Assembly (NCBI GenBank): GCA_963812505.1
Contig: CAWEVM010000024.1
Location: forward strand, 25,613 to 89,612
DNA length: 64,000 nt
Reading direction: 5' to 3'
DNA from: JAMXLO01 sp963812505
Lineage (GTDB): Bacteria; Pseudomonadota; Alphaproteobacteria; Acetobacterales; Acetobacteraceae
The notes under the pieces were generated by a model. That model saw nothing but the letters and a program-made list of their open reading frames with translations. It was not told where the DNA came from and did not search any database. Below, one piece after another: positions 45,702-54,335 of this stretch (within the stretch, counting starts at the first letter, position 1; each line of letters starts with the position of its first letter). Position numbers and translations under genes: made by a program.

Positions 45702-45874
45702 ATCATAGCCACCCTCGGTGGCTAACTCGGGATTTTACTCGTTGCGCGGTGTTATCATAGCCACCCTCGGTGGCTCTCGAAGTCCGTTAATAGTCACTGT
45801 GTTCATCTTATCATAGCCACCGAGGTGGCTTTCATTCCAAATGGGAATTGACCCAACATAGCCATTGCTGGCTC
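45701..45874 (+). repeat. Array of four spaced hairpin repeats downstream of the serine recombinase
   Basis: Three copies match ATCATAGCCACC–(CTC or GA)–GGTGGCT at ~45702–45723, 45754–45775 and 45810–45830. A degenerate fourth copy, ACATAGCCA–TTGC–TGGCT, is at 45857–45874. Start-to-start distances are ~52, 56 and 47 bp, with unrelated 25–34 bp spacers. In the fourth copy the stem is shorter but still fully paired, which suggests selection on dyad symmetry. No cas genes are in the window. Confidence 0.75.
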
Positions 45875-46232
45875 GTATCCTATGCGGTTGTCAAAGAGCG
45901 TGACCGCGATCTAGGGCGTCTCGGCTCAGATCACAAGGCACTGCCTTGACCCCCTGAACTCCACCATGTCAGCCTCTTCGCGCCGGCAATCGGCGATGAC
46001 TTGGCTAATGCCCCCGCCCTAGCGGGGAGTGAGGGCATCCGTAAGCCTATGCCGGTGTGTTCCGGCAAACTTGGCTCCTCCGCTCCTGCCCCCAGCACGG
46101 GGCGCGTGCGTCCTTTCAACGAACAGGGCGCAGTGGGAGCGATGTGCCTTGCGCCACCTGAACTCTATCGTCAAACGCGCGGCCAGCCTGCGGGCGCGAT
46201 TGGATGCCGTTGGCCGCCGCCGCGCCGCGATC
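45875..46232. other. No recognisable gene
   Basis: About 360 bp between the hairpin array and the methylase start. Frames are short and show no family resemblance. The methylase frame stays open upstream to ~46029, so its true start could lie in this stretch. Confidence 0.4.
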
Positions 46233-47027
46233 ATGGATAACGACCTCACCGACTGCCGCGAATGCGCTGACATCGCCATCGTATGGGCGACCACGATCCG
46301 CCCTTGGGTCCTCGCCAACGTCGGCAGGGGGAAGGCCGAGGATGCGTGGTGCAAGGCCAACATGGGCTGTGCGCTCCGTACCTTGCAGGCGCACCTCCAA
46401 ATCGGGAAGCCGGAGAACTGGCCAACTTACGTCAAGGAACGGCGCAAGCGCGGCGACTGCGGTCGCTATGGTACTGAGTTTGCGCTGGAATTGATTGCCA
46501 AGCCACGTCCCGAAACCGCAACGAAACGCGGAGGCTCCGCAACTGGTAACGGCAAGCGAACGGATTACCGGAACGGACCCAAGCGGCAGGACTATCGCAC
46601 GCCGCTCCCGACGTTCCGGTATCTGGACGGGATCATGGGTTACGATTTCGACGGGTGTGCCGGCAGCAAGCGGGTCGCGCTCAAACCCGCCTTCTCCAAA
46701 GACATCCTCCATGCCGATGTGCATGGCAAACGCGTCTTCGACAATGGGCCGTTCGGCATGAACGCCCAACTCGCGGAGTATTTTGCACACTGCGGCGCCG
46801 ACCACGTCACGTGGTTGACGCTGGCATCCACCAACACGAATTGGTTCCACGACTGGGTTATGCCATACGCGCGCCACTTCCTGTTTCCGACGAAGCGGAT
46901 CAAGTTCAGGGGGCAGGACAACGTGCTGAACAGCGATCTGATGCTGGTCCTGTACAACGATGTGCCCGCCGCGCTGCAACCGCACCTGACGCATACCATC
47001 CCATGCTCCAGCATCGTGCTGCCGTAG
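46233..47027 (+). CDS. Phage-type DNA N6-adenine methyltransferase-like protein (Dam family, variant motif)
   Basis: The protein has 264 residues from the ATG at 46233. The C-terminal half matches the phage Dam layout: DYRTPLPTFRYLDGIMGYDFD, then SKRVALKPAFSKDILHAD and KRVFDNGPFGMNAQLAEYF. The position where the family has NPPY or DPPY reads NGPF, so catalysis is doubtful or altered. The N-terminal half (~100 residues, CALRTLQAHLQIGKPENWPTY) is an unrecognised helical domain. It is phage cargo between the two recombinases. Confidence 0.6.
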   Translation: MDNDLTDCRECADIAIVWATTIRPWVLANVGRGKAEDAWCKANMGCALRTLQAHLQIGKPENWPTYVKERRKRGDCGRYGTEFALELIAKPRPETATKRGGSATGNGKRTDYRNGPKRQDYRTPLPTFRYLDGIMGYDFDGCAGSKRVALKPAFSKDILHADVHGKRVFDNGPFGMNAQLAEYFAHCGADHVTWLTLASTNTNWFHDWVMPYARHFLFPTKRIKFRGQDNVLNSDLMLVLYNDVPAALQPHLTHTIPCSSIVLP

Positions 47028-47028
47028 T

Positions 47029-47220
47029 TCAGTCGCGATCCTCATGGTCCGGGTTCGGCGGTTCCAGCGGCACCCGCACCCATTGCTGGTCGCCGTTCTT
47101 GTACCACTCTTGCTGAGCAGCGGCGTACTCTTGCGCTTCGGTCTCGGTGTCGAACGGACCCTCAGCGCCATCAATGCCGCGGGCTAAGTTGCCGAAGATG
47201 ACGATCCACTTGTCGCTCAT
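47029..47220 (-). CDS. Small phage-type hypothetical protein (63 aa)
   Basis: It begins MSDKWIVIFGNLARGIDGAE and includes FDTETEAQEYAAAQQEWY, a mixed alpha/beta pattern. The ATG at 47220 has AAGGAA upstream. The stop lies next to the convergent methylase stop. Function is unknown; small proteins with this ‘…AxxYAxxQ…’ pattern are common in phages. Confidence 0.6.
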   Translation of the reverse strand: MSDKWIVIFGNLARGIDGAEGPFDTETEAQEYAAAQQEWYKNGDQQWVRVPLEPPNPDHEDRD

Positions 47221-47458
47221 GGTGTGTTTCCTTCGGGTAGGACGGCGACGGGCTGCTCCACGAGGGATGTGGACCGTCGCACTCGCCGCAGTAGGCGTCA
47301 TCCATCACCCCGCCTTCTTCGAGCACCCAGTCCTGTGTTTCAACGTCCCAGCATGCCCACGCATCGCGGCGTACGTTCTCGCTGCCGCAGGTCTCGCAGA
47401 TGATGCGGATCTTCGGCGGTTCGGTTGGCTCATCGAATGATATCAGTTCGTCAGGCAT
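47171..47458 (-). CDS. Small zinc-ribbon phage-type protein (95 aa)
   Basis: It starts MPDELISFDEPTEPPKIRI. CETCGSENVRRDAWACW and DDAYCGECDG give two CxxC pairs about 40 residues apart, a zinc ribbon. The ATG at 47458 follows a GGGGG stretch. Its 3' end overlaps the next gene by ~50 bp, as in compact phage operons. Confidence 0.55.
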   Translation of the reverse strand: MPDELISFDEPTEPPKIRIICETCGSENVRRDAWACWDVETQDWVLEEGGVMDDAYCGECDGPHPSWSSPSPSYPKETHHERQVDRHLRQLSPRH

Positions 47459-47758
47459 GTCACGCCCCCTGTGATTGCGGATCGTGCAGATAGGGAGTGA
47501 TCCAGCCGGCTTCCATGTGCGGCGACAAAAATCGCTCGCGGCGCGTGCTGCCCTGATCAAACCCCGCTTCCGAACCACCGATCTGCAACAGCGAAAAATC
47601 TTTGATGCGAGGGCCTCATCACCCCTTGAAAGCGGCCGTTCGCGTCCCGATCCGATCCGCTGCTGATAACTCGCTCTTATCGGGATGACGGTGTGATCGA
47701 ATTGGTTCGATCATGCTGTCTTCTCGGTAACTGCGATAACAAACCAAGGAGACCTGAC
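47459..47758. promoter_or_regulatory. Regulatory region with two dyads upstream of the second recombinase
   Basis: No gene is seen. GATAA-N7-TTATC occurs near 47664–47680, and a perfect 8-bp dyad TGATCGAA-TTGG-TTCGATCA is at 47694–47713, ~45 bp before the recombinase ATG. These look like operator sites; the binding protein is unknown. Confidence 0.45.
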
Positions 47759-49175
47759 ATGAAAAAAGACCTGATTACAACTACGACAATGCCAATCGTT
47801 CGCCAGAACCCCTACAACGATCCGGTCCGGACTACGAGGGAAATGCTCCGGGGCCGCCCGGTCATCTCGTATCTACGGTTCAGTGCCGTCAACCAAGGTA
47901 AAGGTTCGACGCTCGAACGGCAACATAAGGTGCTGCTAGAGACCTTGGCAGAATTTGGCATGGTGCTCGACCAGCAGTTTATCGACAGGGGCACGTCGGC
48001 ATCGAAAGGCGTCCACCGCAAGAAGGCAAGCTGCGCGTGTTTATGGAGATGCTCGGTCTGAACCCGGACGGTAGCCGGATCAAGCTGGATGACGGCACGT
48101 TCGCCGTCAGCACCGTGAAACCCGGCACCGTGCTTGTCATCGAGGCGTTGGACAGACTTTGCCGAAAGCCGATGGACATTTCCCTGCCTATCTTTTCGCC
48201 ATCGTGCAAGCCGGGGTAATTATCGTCACTGGCGACCACCACGACATTTGGGACCTAGTTTCCCTGCGCGACAACGGCCATAAGCTACTCGCGGACATTA
48301 ATGGCGCTGCCAAGTATGCGGAACGCCTCCGCGATATGGCGCGGGACGTGAAGGGGAGGAAGCGCAAGGCCCTGCGCGATTTCGCCGCGGGCAAGACCAA
48401 GGTCATTCCGCTGCTCATTCCCCCCGGCTGGCTTGTGCGTAAAGGCGACCCAAGCAACCCCCAATACAAGGAGGTCACAGAGCGCGTCCGCATTGTGCGG
48501 AAAATCTACGATCTGTGTCTGGAAGGGATGACCTGCGGCCAGATTGCCAAGTGGCTTAATGCCCGGCGTCAGCGGTATCCGCTGTTTGCCGCGTATGTGA
48601 AGAAGGGCAATCGGGCGGAGTGGACAGTGGGCCGGGTGGCTCTCATCTCGAAGGACGAACGGGTGCGCGGCATCTACACAGCAAAGATCGGCGGGGGTGG
48701 CTCCTACCGCAAATCAGATGTGGACGTGCAGGTTCGGATATTCCCGCAGATTATCAGCGAAAGCATTTGGCGGCGGACCCGCGAGGCGCTGGCTGGTCGA
48801 AAAGTCCTACGGGATGGGCCAACTGGCGAGCGCATCGCCAATCTGTTCGTGGGCAAGGTATTCTGTGCCTGCGGCCAACGCTTGATGCTCAGATCCCGCG
48901 GTGGCCCGGCAGGGAAATACGGCTTTAGCTTCGAGTGTTCTGCCAGTCGCGAGTCCGGCACCTGCGACAACAAGATGGTGTACCCAATCGCCTACTATGA
49001 GTTTCATATCCTGACGGCACTGTGCCGCCTTTCGAGCTTGGCCCCTCGCAAACAGGACCGCACCGGAAAGGCTATGGCCGAGCAACTGGCGCTCCTGCAA
49101 TCCCAAATCGCCGTCAAAAGCAAGAACGCCCGCGAGTTGGAGAACAAGCCGGCGGCGGCTTCAATCCACCCTTAA
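47759..49175 (+). pseudogene. Second large serine recombinase, two frameshifts
   Basis: The ATG at 47759 has a strong AAGGAG site. The catalytic domain starts VISYLRFSAVNQGKGSTLERQ and continues in a second frame (VLVIEALDRLCRKPMDI) and a third (FAIVQAGVIIVTGDHHDIW). The DNA-binding region (GMTCGQIAKWLNARRQ) and zinc-ribbon (KVFCACGQRLML with FECSASRESGTCDN) follow. The breaks are one missing base near 48025 (AAGG) and one in TTTT near 48193; restoring them gives one ~470-residue protein. It differs from the first recombinase, so two elements are probably stacked here. Confidence 0.82.
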
Positions 49176-49345
49176 CAGTACCAGCAGCGAACGGCAGCCT
49201 CCGCGGCGGTTCAATCTGGTCTGGACAGACCGCACCGGCTCCAATGAACAGCAGCGGCGCAGTGCCCAATGTGCAAGGTGGGCTGAACATCAACCCGCTC
49301 ATTCAGCAGAAGCCCACTCAGCCAGACCAAACGCGCGCTTACTGA
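49148..49345 (+). pseudogene. C-terminal remnant of an unidentified protein
   Basis: A frame overlapping the 3' end of the recombinase encodes a low-complexity tail (LTVPAANGSLRGGSIWSG, then NVQGGLNINPLIQQKPTQ) ending at 49345. It has no start of its own and looks like the tail of a phage structural or lysis-type protein left by insertion of the recombinase gene. Confidence 0.3.
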
Positions 49346-49689
49346 CGGTCGCAGACGTAGTTGGGAATGCTGCGGTCGCAGGGCCGCGGCGCGTCCGTCC
49401 GGGGCTGATTGCCATGCTCTAAATCCTGCGGGGCGACCTGCCCGGCGATGGCGACACAGGCGATGATAATGGCAATGACCACGAAGCCACCGCCGTAGCT
49501 GGGCGGCTTCTGGCCGAGCTTGCGATACTCGGCGTTGTTCTGCCGGATGCCCTCGGCGAAATCGCTGTCCTCCCACTTGGCGATGAAGAACCCGATAGTC
49601 AGCGCGATGGCAATGAACCAGAACGCCGCGATGGGCGACGCCAAGGCGATGATGCCGGTGATTATCAATAAAGCGATGAGTGAACCCAT
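49339..49689 (-). CDS. Small membrane protein, phage-type hypothetical (116 aa)
   Basis: It begins MGSLIALLIITGIIALASPI. Two hydrophobic segments (~residues 4–33) and a third (~residues 70–86, GFVVIAIIIACVAIAG) flank a charged loop. The C terminus (PCDRSIPNYVC) may be disulfide-bonded. Function is unknown. Confidence 0.5.
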   Translation of the reverse strand: MGSLIALLIITGIIALASPIAAFWFIAIALTIGFFIAKWEDSDFAEGIRQNNAEYRKLGQKPPSYGGGFVVIAIIIACVAIAGQVAPQDLEHGNQPRTDAPRPCDRSIPNYVCDRQ

Positions 49690-49709
49690 CTAAACGCACC
49701 CAATGTGTT

Positions 49710-49916
49710 TTAGCGGCCCGCTCGTTCCATAAACGCGGCAATCAGCCTCGCGCGCTCGGCCTCATCCGGCACGCCTTGCCGTATCTCGCCGTAGTGACGC
49801 TTTTTCGGCGCGCTGGCCGAGACGATGCGCCCGAGCGGAAATTCGACGACGGGCCTCGCCTTCCGCGCCCGCTTCGGTCTGTAGTTGCAGAAAACGATGG
49901 TCACTTCGTTCTCCAT
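49710..49916 (-). CDS. Small hypothetical protein (68 aa)
   Basis: It begins MENEVTIVFCNYRPKRARKA and ends in a helical tail (RLIAAFMERAGR). Composition is basic and protein-like, and it lies next to the membrane protein on the same strand. No family is recognised. Confidence 0.4.
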   Translation of the reverse strand: MENEVTIVFCNYRPKRARKARPVVEFPLGRIVSASAPKKRHYGEIRQGVPDEAERARLIAAFMERAGR

Positions 49917-49955
49917 ATCCGCATCGCGTCATCTTCCAGCGCATTATCGGCGGTG

Positions 49956-50743
49956 CTACGGCACGTGGCCCTTGATCGCGTTGGCGGTCCCGCCCACCGT
50001 GATCCGCCCCTGGCCGTCGGCGGGGAGACGCGCGCGAACACGTTCTTTTAATTCCGATATTGTATCGTCCTTCATCGGGTCGAGCGTTGCCTGTAGGGCG
50101 CCGGTGGCCGTACTCACGTTCCAGAAATCGTCGAAACTGTCGAAAGTGCGTCGCACCGCGACCGCGCGGGTCTCGATTTACCGGAGTCCTGCGTTCGTCC
50201 ACTGGTGGCGTAGCCCCTCCATGCTGGAGACGTGGCCACTGGGCCCAACCGTTGGTGTGACGCCCATGGCGCGCAATTCCGCGAGTATTGGCTCGGGGGG
50301 AGTTCCGCCGCCGGGCATGTCCCACATATAGGTTGCTACCAGGCCGCCGGGACGAACCACCCGAAGTCATTTCATCGACGCCTTTGCCTGGGTCGGGCAC
50401 GAAGGTGATTACCAGCGCCATGACAGCGGCATCGAACCGGTCGGCTTCGAATGGTAACGCAATGGCGTCGCCCTGCTGAAAGACCGCGCCCGCCGTCCCT
50501 GGCCGCGTCCGAGCGAAGGCAAGCTGTCCTTCGGACGGATCGATGCCTTGCATTTCGGCCGGTGCGCAACGCAGCATCAACTGCTCAGTGAAAGCACCGT
50601 TTCCGCAGCCGACGTCGATCCATCGTTGGCCCACGTCGGGCGACAGCCAATCAAGGAACGCCTGCCCCACGAGTTCGGCTCCAGACGCCCATCATGCGCT
50701 CGTAGGCTGCTCCATCGTCAAACCGAATGGGCTGTCGCGTCAT
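49956..50743 (-). pseudogene. Class I SAM-dependent methyltransferase, broken
   Basis: Pieces in several frames form one ~260-residue protein: MTRQPIRFDDGAAYERMMG (start 50743), RWIDVGCGNGAFTEQLM (SAM motif I), GIDPSEGQLAFAR, VRPGGLVATYMWDMPGGG, and a C-terminal part TFDSFDDFWNVSTATGAL. There are two +1 frameshifts (GAGTTC at 50671–50676 and GAAGTC at 50363–50368) and an in-frame TAA near 50178–50180. It resembles small-molecule methyltransferases of the UbiE type. Three lesions make a real pseudogene more likely than in the core genes. Confidence 0.7.
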
Positions 50744-51005
50744 AGGCGTAGTCCTCGTACCCCGAAATTTGCCCACGTTAAGGACAAGGGTAGAGGGCCA
50801 CAACGTTGGGGGGCCGGTAGCAATGGAACCGAATGGTCGATTCAGACCGGAGACTGGGCCAAGCGGCGAGACCCGTAGGACCGGACTTCGACCCAAAGCC
50901 AACTCCATCTGAACCTGTGCATGGCAACAGACGTCAGGTCATAGAGTGCCTTGGGAACCCACTATCCGCCGTGAACGACAACCCCGGGCCGGGACCGGCG
51001 AACGC

Positions 51006-51369
51006 TCACATGTTCATCGCGACCCAACTCCTTGTCAGGCTGCCGAACGCGGCGGCTCTCGTCACGATGGACTGGAATTCATCGGACGTGCCGACGCCGT
51101 CTATCGCGGCGCCCAAATGGGCAGGCGACCTGTAGTAGTAAGCCGCGATCAACCGGCCCATATCGCTGGAGAACACCGGGACAGAAGCCAGGACTTTGAC
51201 ATCGTTAGCCTGGGCCAATGCATCGAGTTCGGGCATCAGCGCGAGCTGGCCGGCCAGCTTGTCGCGAGAAACGGTAGGCATAGATGCCACCAAGCGTGCG
51301 CGCTCGCTCTGCGGCCAGCGCGGATTTTCCGACGTTCGGTGTCAACATCCGGATCGAAAACAAGGACAT
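51006..51369 (-). pseudogene. Hypothetical ~120-aa protein with one frameshift
   Basis: It starts MSLFSIRMLTPNVGKSALAAE. After one extra base near 51290 it continues as LVASMPTVSRDKLAGQLALM and ends SLTRSWVAMNM. The combined frame is protein-like with alternating helices. No family is recognised. A perfect FNR-type palindrome lies ~130 bp upstream of its start, suggesting oxygen or redox control. Confidence 0.5.
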
Positions 51370-52048
51370 TATACGCTCCCATTGGTGTCGTTTATCGACA
51401 TTTCCCAAATGCCCGGCCCATCCAGGCACTGTGAGTGAACGATAGCAATGCCACTCTATCACGCTGCGATACGAGCAATTCACGAACGACGATGTCATTG
51501 ATCTAGATCAACCGTCAGCCTCCGCTCAGGCGGCGTCCAATATCGGTCATATTCCACGGCAACCGTTCACGTATGCGCCTGACGGCGTGTCGGCGGCGAT
51601 GCTTGCCAGGGCCGCTCGGTCCGAAATCCACCCGCAGCAGACATCTGAACAGCTACCGCCACATTCAGGCGAACGTCTGCAATCGAGTAACTGTGAGGCG
51701 GCCTGGAGCGACCGCCATGGTGAAGGTTTTCGGGCGCCGGCCATCGCAGGTCGCGCATGTTGGCATCGGTCGGCGTACGGAAACCGCCCATGCACGAACC
51801 CGCGGGGCTGCGGCGATGGTCTATAGGGATTTGAAGTTTTGTTCTGCTGTGTGACGGCGAAACTGGCTCGGCGCTGGAGTTGGCAGGGACTTGTTGAGTG
51901 AGATTTTTCGCCAGGCGGGACCGGCAGCGGGATCCGGCCACGGCTCATGTTCAGTCCAGTCGCGCTGATCTCGGCAAAGAGGATGGGTTGGCGCATTCGC
52001 CGCAGCGGTGGTGTTGCGGCGTCAGAGATGAGCGCAAGCCGTGCCAAG
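51370..52048. other. No recognisable gene
   Basis: About 680 bp without a convincing frame. Apart from the FNR-type site at 51498–51511, I see no repeat or insertion-sequence end that I can name. It precedes the IS91-type remnant and may be decayed mobile DNA. Confidence 0.4.
51498..51511. promoter_or_regulatory. FNR/FixK/Anr-type binding site
   Basis: TTGATCTAGATCAA is a perfect match to the TTGAT-N4-ATCAA consensus. It lies 129 bp upstream of the minus-strand hypothetical gene starting at 51369. Regulation by an oxygen-sensing Crp/FNR protein is inferred. Confidence 0.65.
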
Positions 52049-52316
52049 TCACGAGGGGACGCTCCCGGTTGGTGCGGGCGCCTGGGGTGGCGCGCGGGAT
52101 TGCCGCCATCGCCCGAAGGTCTCGATGACGATCATGCGCCCGCCGCAGCAGGGACACGGCGGGAAGTGATCGAGTGGCTCTGGATTCCACAGGCTCCGAC
52201 GGCAGCGCGACGCCAAGCAGCTCGCGGGCACGCGCAATACTGGCCCTGCGTGCTGAACTGGCAAGCAAGCCGTAATACCGGATGCGGTGAAAGCCGCGTG
52301 GCACGACATGGTTCAC
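52049..52316 (-). mobile_element. IS91-family transposase C-terminal remnant
   Basis: VNHVVPRGFHRIRYYGLLAS and KARELL-like RARELLGVAL are followed, after a frame change near 52185, by PLDHFPPCPCCGGRMIVIE and a Pro-rich tail. This is the typical C-terminal zinc-ribbon end of IS91/IS801-type transposases. The catalytic Tyr region is absent, so the element cannot move itself. Confidence 0.75.
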
Positions 52317-52394
52317 TCAATGTTGGCGCGCAAGCCCGACCAAGTTGCCGCGGTCGCGTTGGCCTACAAGAGCTGGCAGCGCGACTTGCGCCGG

Positions 52395-52625
52395 TCAGGC
52401 GTTTGGCGGCTTGTATTCGGTTTTGGTCTGGTTGGCCTGCTTCATCGCCGCCTCGGCCTGCTGGGACGTTAGCAGAGTCGTAGTCTCGACACGGGAAAAC
52501 CCGCCTGTAGCCGTAGCCGACATCGAGCAGGCGACAGCGGCTTTATTGCCGGGAAATTCACAGATCGCAACACCGTTGTACTCACCTAAGGCGAGTTTGT
52601 AGCTATTTAGCTTGCCGCCGAAGCC
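52395..52625 (-). pseudogene. GYD-domain protein, C-terminal fragment
   Basis: GGKLNSYKLALGEYNGVAIC and a later SRVETTTLLTSQQAEAAM match the second half of small GYD-domain proteins. The N-terminal half is replaced at ~52.62 kb by sequence of the solute-binding protein reading the other way. Function is lost. Confidence 0.55.
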
Positions 52626-53881
52626 TCTGCGGCTACAACCGCGACCGTCTGGCAGGTGCAGGGTTTTGTTCCCGAGGAAGATGACGCGTTCCGTAAGACG
52701 GTCGCGGACTACGAGAGAACCAGCGGCAATAAGATCGACCTCAGCGTAATGCCCTTCACGGCACTGAACCAAAAAGCGATCTCCGCGATCACCAGCGGCG
52801 ACGTGCCGGACCTGATCTTCCATGACGCACCGGCGACAATTCTGCCGCAGAACGCCTGGGACAATAAACTGGAGGATGTCAGCGACGTCGTCGAGGTGCA
52901 GAGATCCAAGCTCAGCGAGACCGCCCTGCTGAACTCCACCTTCTACAACGGCACCACTCGCACCATTCCACATCTGGGGAGATCTGCTCACCAAGGCCGG
53001 CTTCAAGCTGTCGGATGCGCCGAAGACCTGGAACGCGTTCTGGGATTTCTTCAAACCGGTGCAGAAGGAATTGCGCGCAAAGGGGATGCGCAAGATGTAT
53101 GCCATGGGAATGCAGATCACCACTGTCGGACCGAACGACGGCAATGGTCTCTTCGCGCATTTCCTGATCGCCAACGACGGCCAAAATATCCTCACCAGGG
53201 ACGGAAAGCTGCACACTGACGATCCGCAGGTGCGCGAGGCGGCGATCAGGTCGGTCAGCTACATGACGAACTGCTACAAGGAGGGCTACATCCCGCCAGA
53301 GGCGCTGAGCTGGAACGATGCCGACGACAACAATGCCTACCACGAAAAGCTGTTCGTGATGGATCTCGACGGCACACTGTCCACCGAGCTCGCGATGATC
53401 AAAAACAAGAAGGAGCATTACGAGGAGGCGGTGGTGATGGGTCTGCCGAACCGCAATGACGGCTCGCCGATGTTGGCAGTGCAAGGTGCAGGCGGTGGCT
53501 TCATACCGAAAGGAGCCAAGAACGTCGTAACAGCGAAGGACATTATGAAATATTTCATGCAGCCGCAGGTGATGAACGAGAACCTCAAAAACGGCCTGGG
53601 GCGCTGGGTGCCGGTCATTCCGCAGATCGTGAGGGACGATCCGTGGTGGACCGATACCAAGGACGATCCGCACCGGTCCCCCTATGTCCACGAGGCCGTG
53701 CTGGGGCCGACCCTTCCCGGCTTTCAATGGGTTCAATCCGGCCTGGGGCCAGGTCAACGCCGAGCAGCTCTGGGGTGTCGCGCATGCTGATGTCATCAAG
53801 AACGGTATGACGCCGACCGCAGCGGTGGATAAGGCTTTCAAGCGGGCCCAGGAGATCTTCACTAGCTACACGTTGGGGTAA
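52624..53881 (+). pseudogene. ABC transporter extracellular solute-binding protein, truncated and frameshifted
   Basis: Three frames together give a family-1 solute-binding protein: DDAFRKTVADYERTSGNKID and DVPDLIFHDAPATILP, then (after an extra C near 52967) LLTKAGFKLSDAPKTWNAFW, NDGNGLFAHFLIANDGQN and YFMQPQVMNENLKNGLGRW. After an extra T near 53726 it ends NPAWGQVNAEQLWGVAHADV. The signal peptide is missing because the 5' end is joined to a GYD-gene fragment. No permease or ATPase gene is nearby. It probably came from a sugar-uptake operon. Confidence 0.72.
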
Positions 53882-54335
53882 ATTTGACGCGGCGCGGATA
53901 GCGGATAGCTCGGCAAGCATTCAAGCTTCGTGCCGAACTGGTGGAACGCGGCTTCGCCCTGATCCTCAATTCACGCGGCGATGGAAGAGGCGCCCAGAGA
54001 GCTGCAGATGCTGGCGGGCGCGGCTGACGGCAACCGCGGGGGCTCGACAACCCTACGCGACGGCGGCAGGCTATCGAACCCGCACTGCGGCCGAGAACAC
54101 GCGCTCGTCCTCGTTAATGTCGGGTAGTTTCGGCTTCGTCGCTCGCCTCCTGCGCCACCAACAGATGCGCCAGCGTGGCCGTGTGGCACGGCCGCGTGGC
54201 GTCGGCATCGCCGCCGGTGCGATTGCTCATTTCGACAAAATAGATCAGGCCCTGCAGTAGGAAGAATACTCGAGCGTCAGGCTAGCCTGGATTGACTTGA
54301 CGATGCGGGCCGCAGCCAGCAATCCGCAGTTTCAA
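53882..54335. other. No recognisable gene
   Basis: About 450 bp. A short frame near 53910–54000 (KLRAELVERGFALILNSRG) faintly recalls transposase sequence, but it is too short to assign. Confidence 0.3.

Noticed and set aside
45701..45874. CRISPR array
   Set aside because: Only four short repeats, spacers of uneven length (25–34 bp), a degenerate last unit with compensatory stem change and no cas genes in the window.
52317..52400. IS110-type transposase fragment (MLARKPDQVAAVALAYK)
   Set aside because: The ~17-residue resemblance to the IS110 C terminus is too short to annotate on its own.
53900..54000. Transposase remnant (KLRAELVERGFALILNSRG)
   Set aside because: The similarity to transposase sequence is recalled from a few residues only and the frame is otherwise unremarkable.
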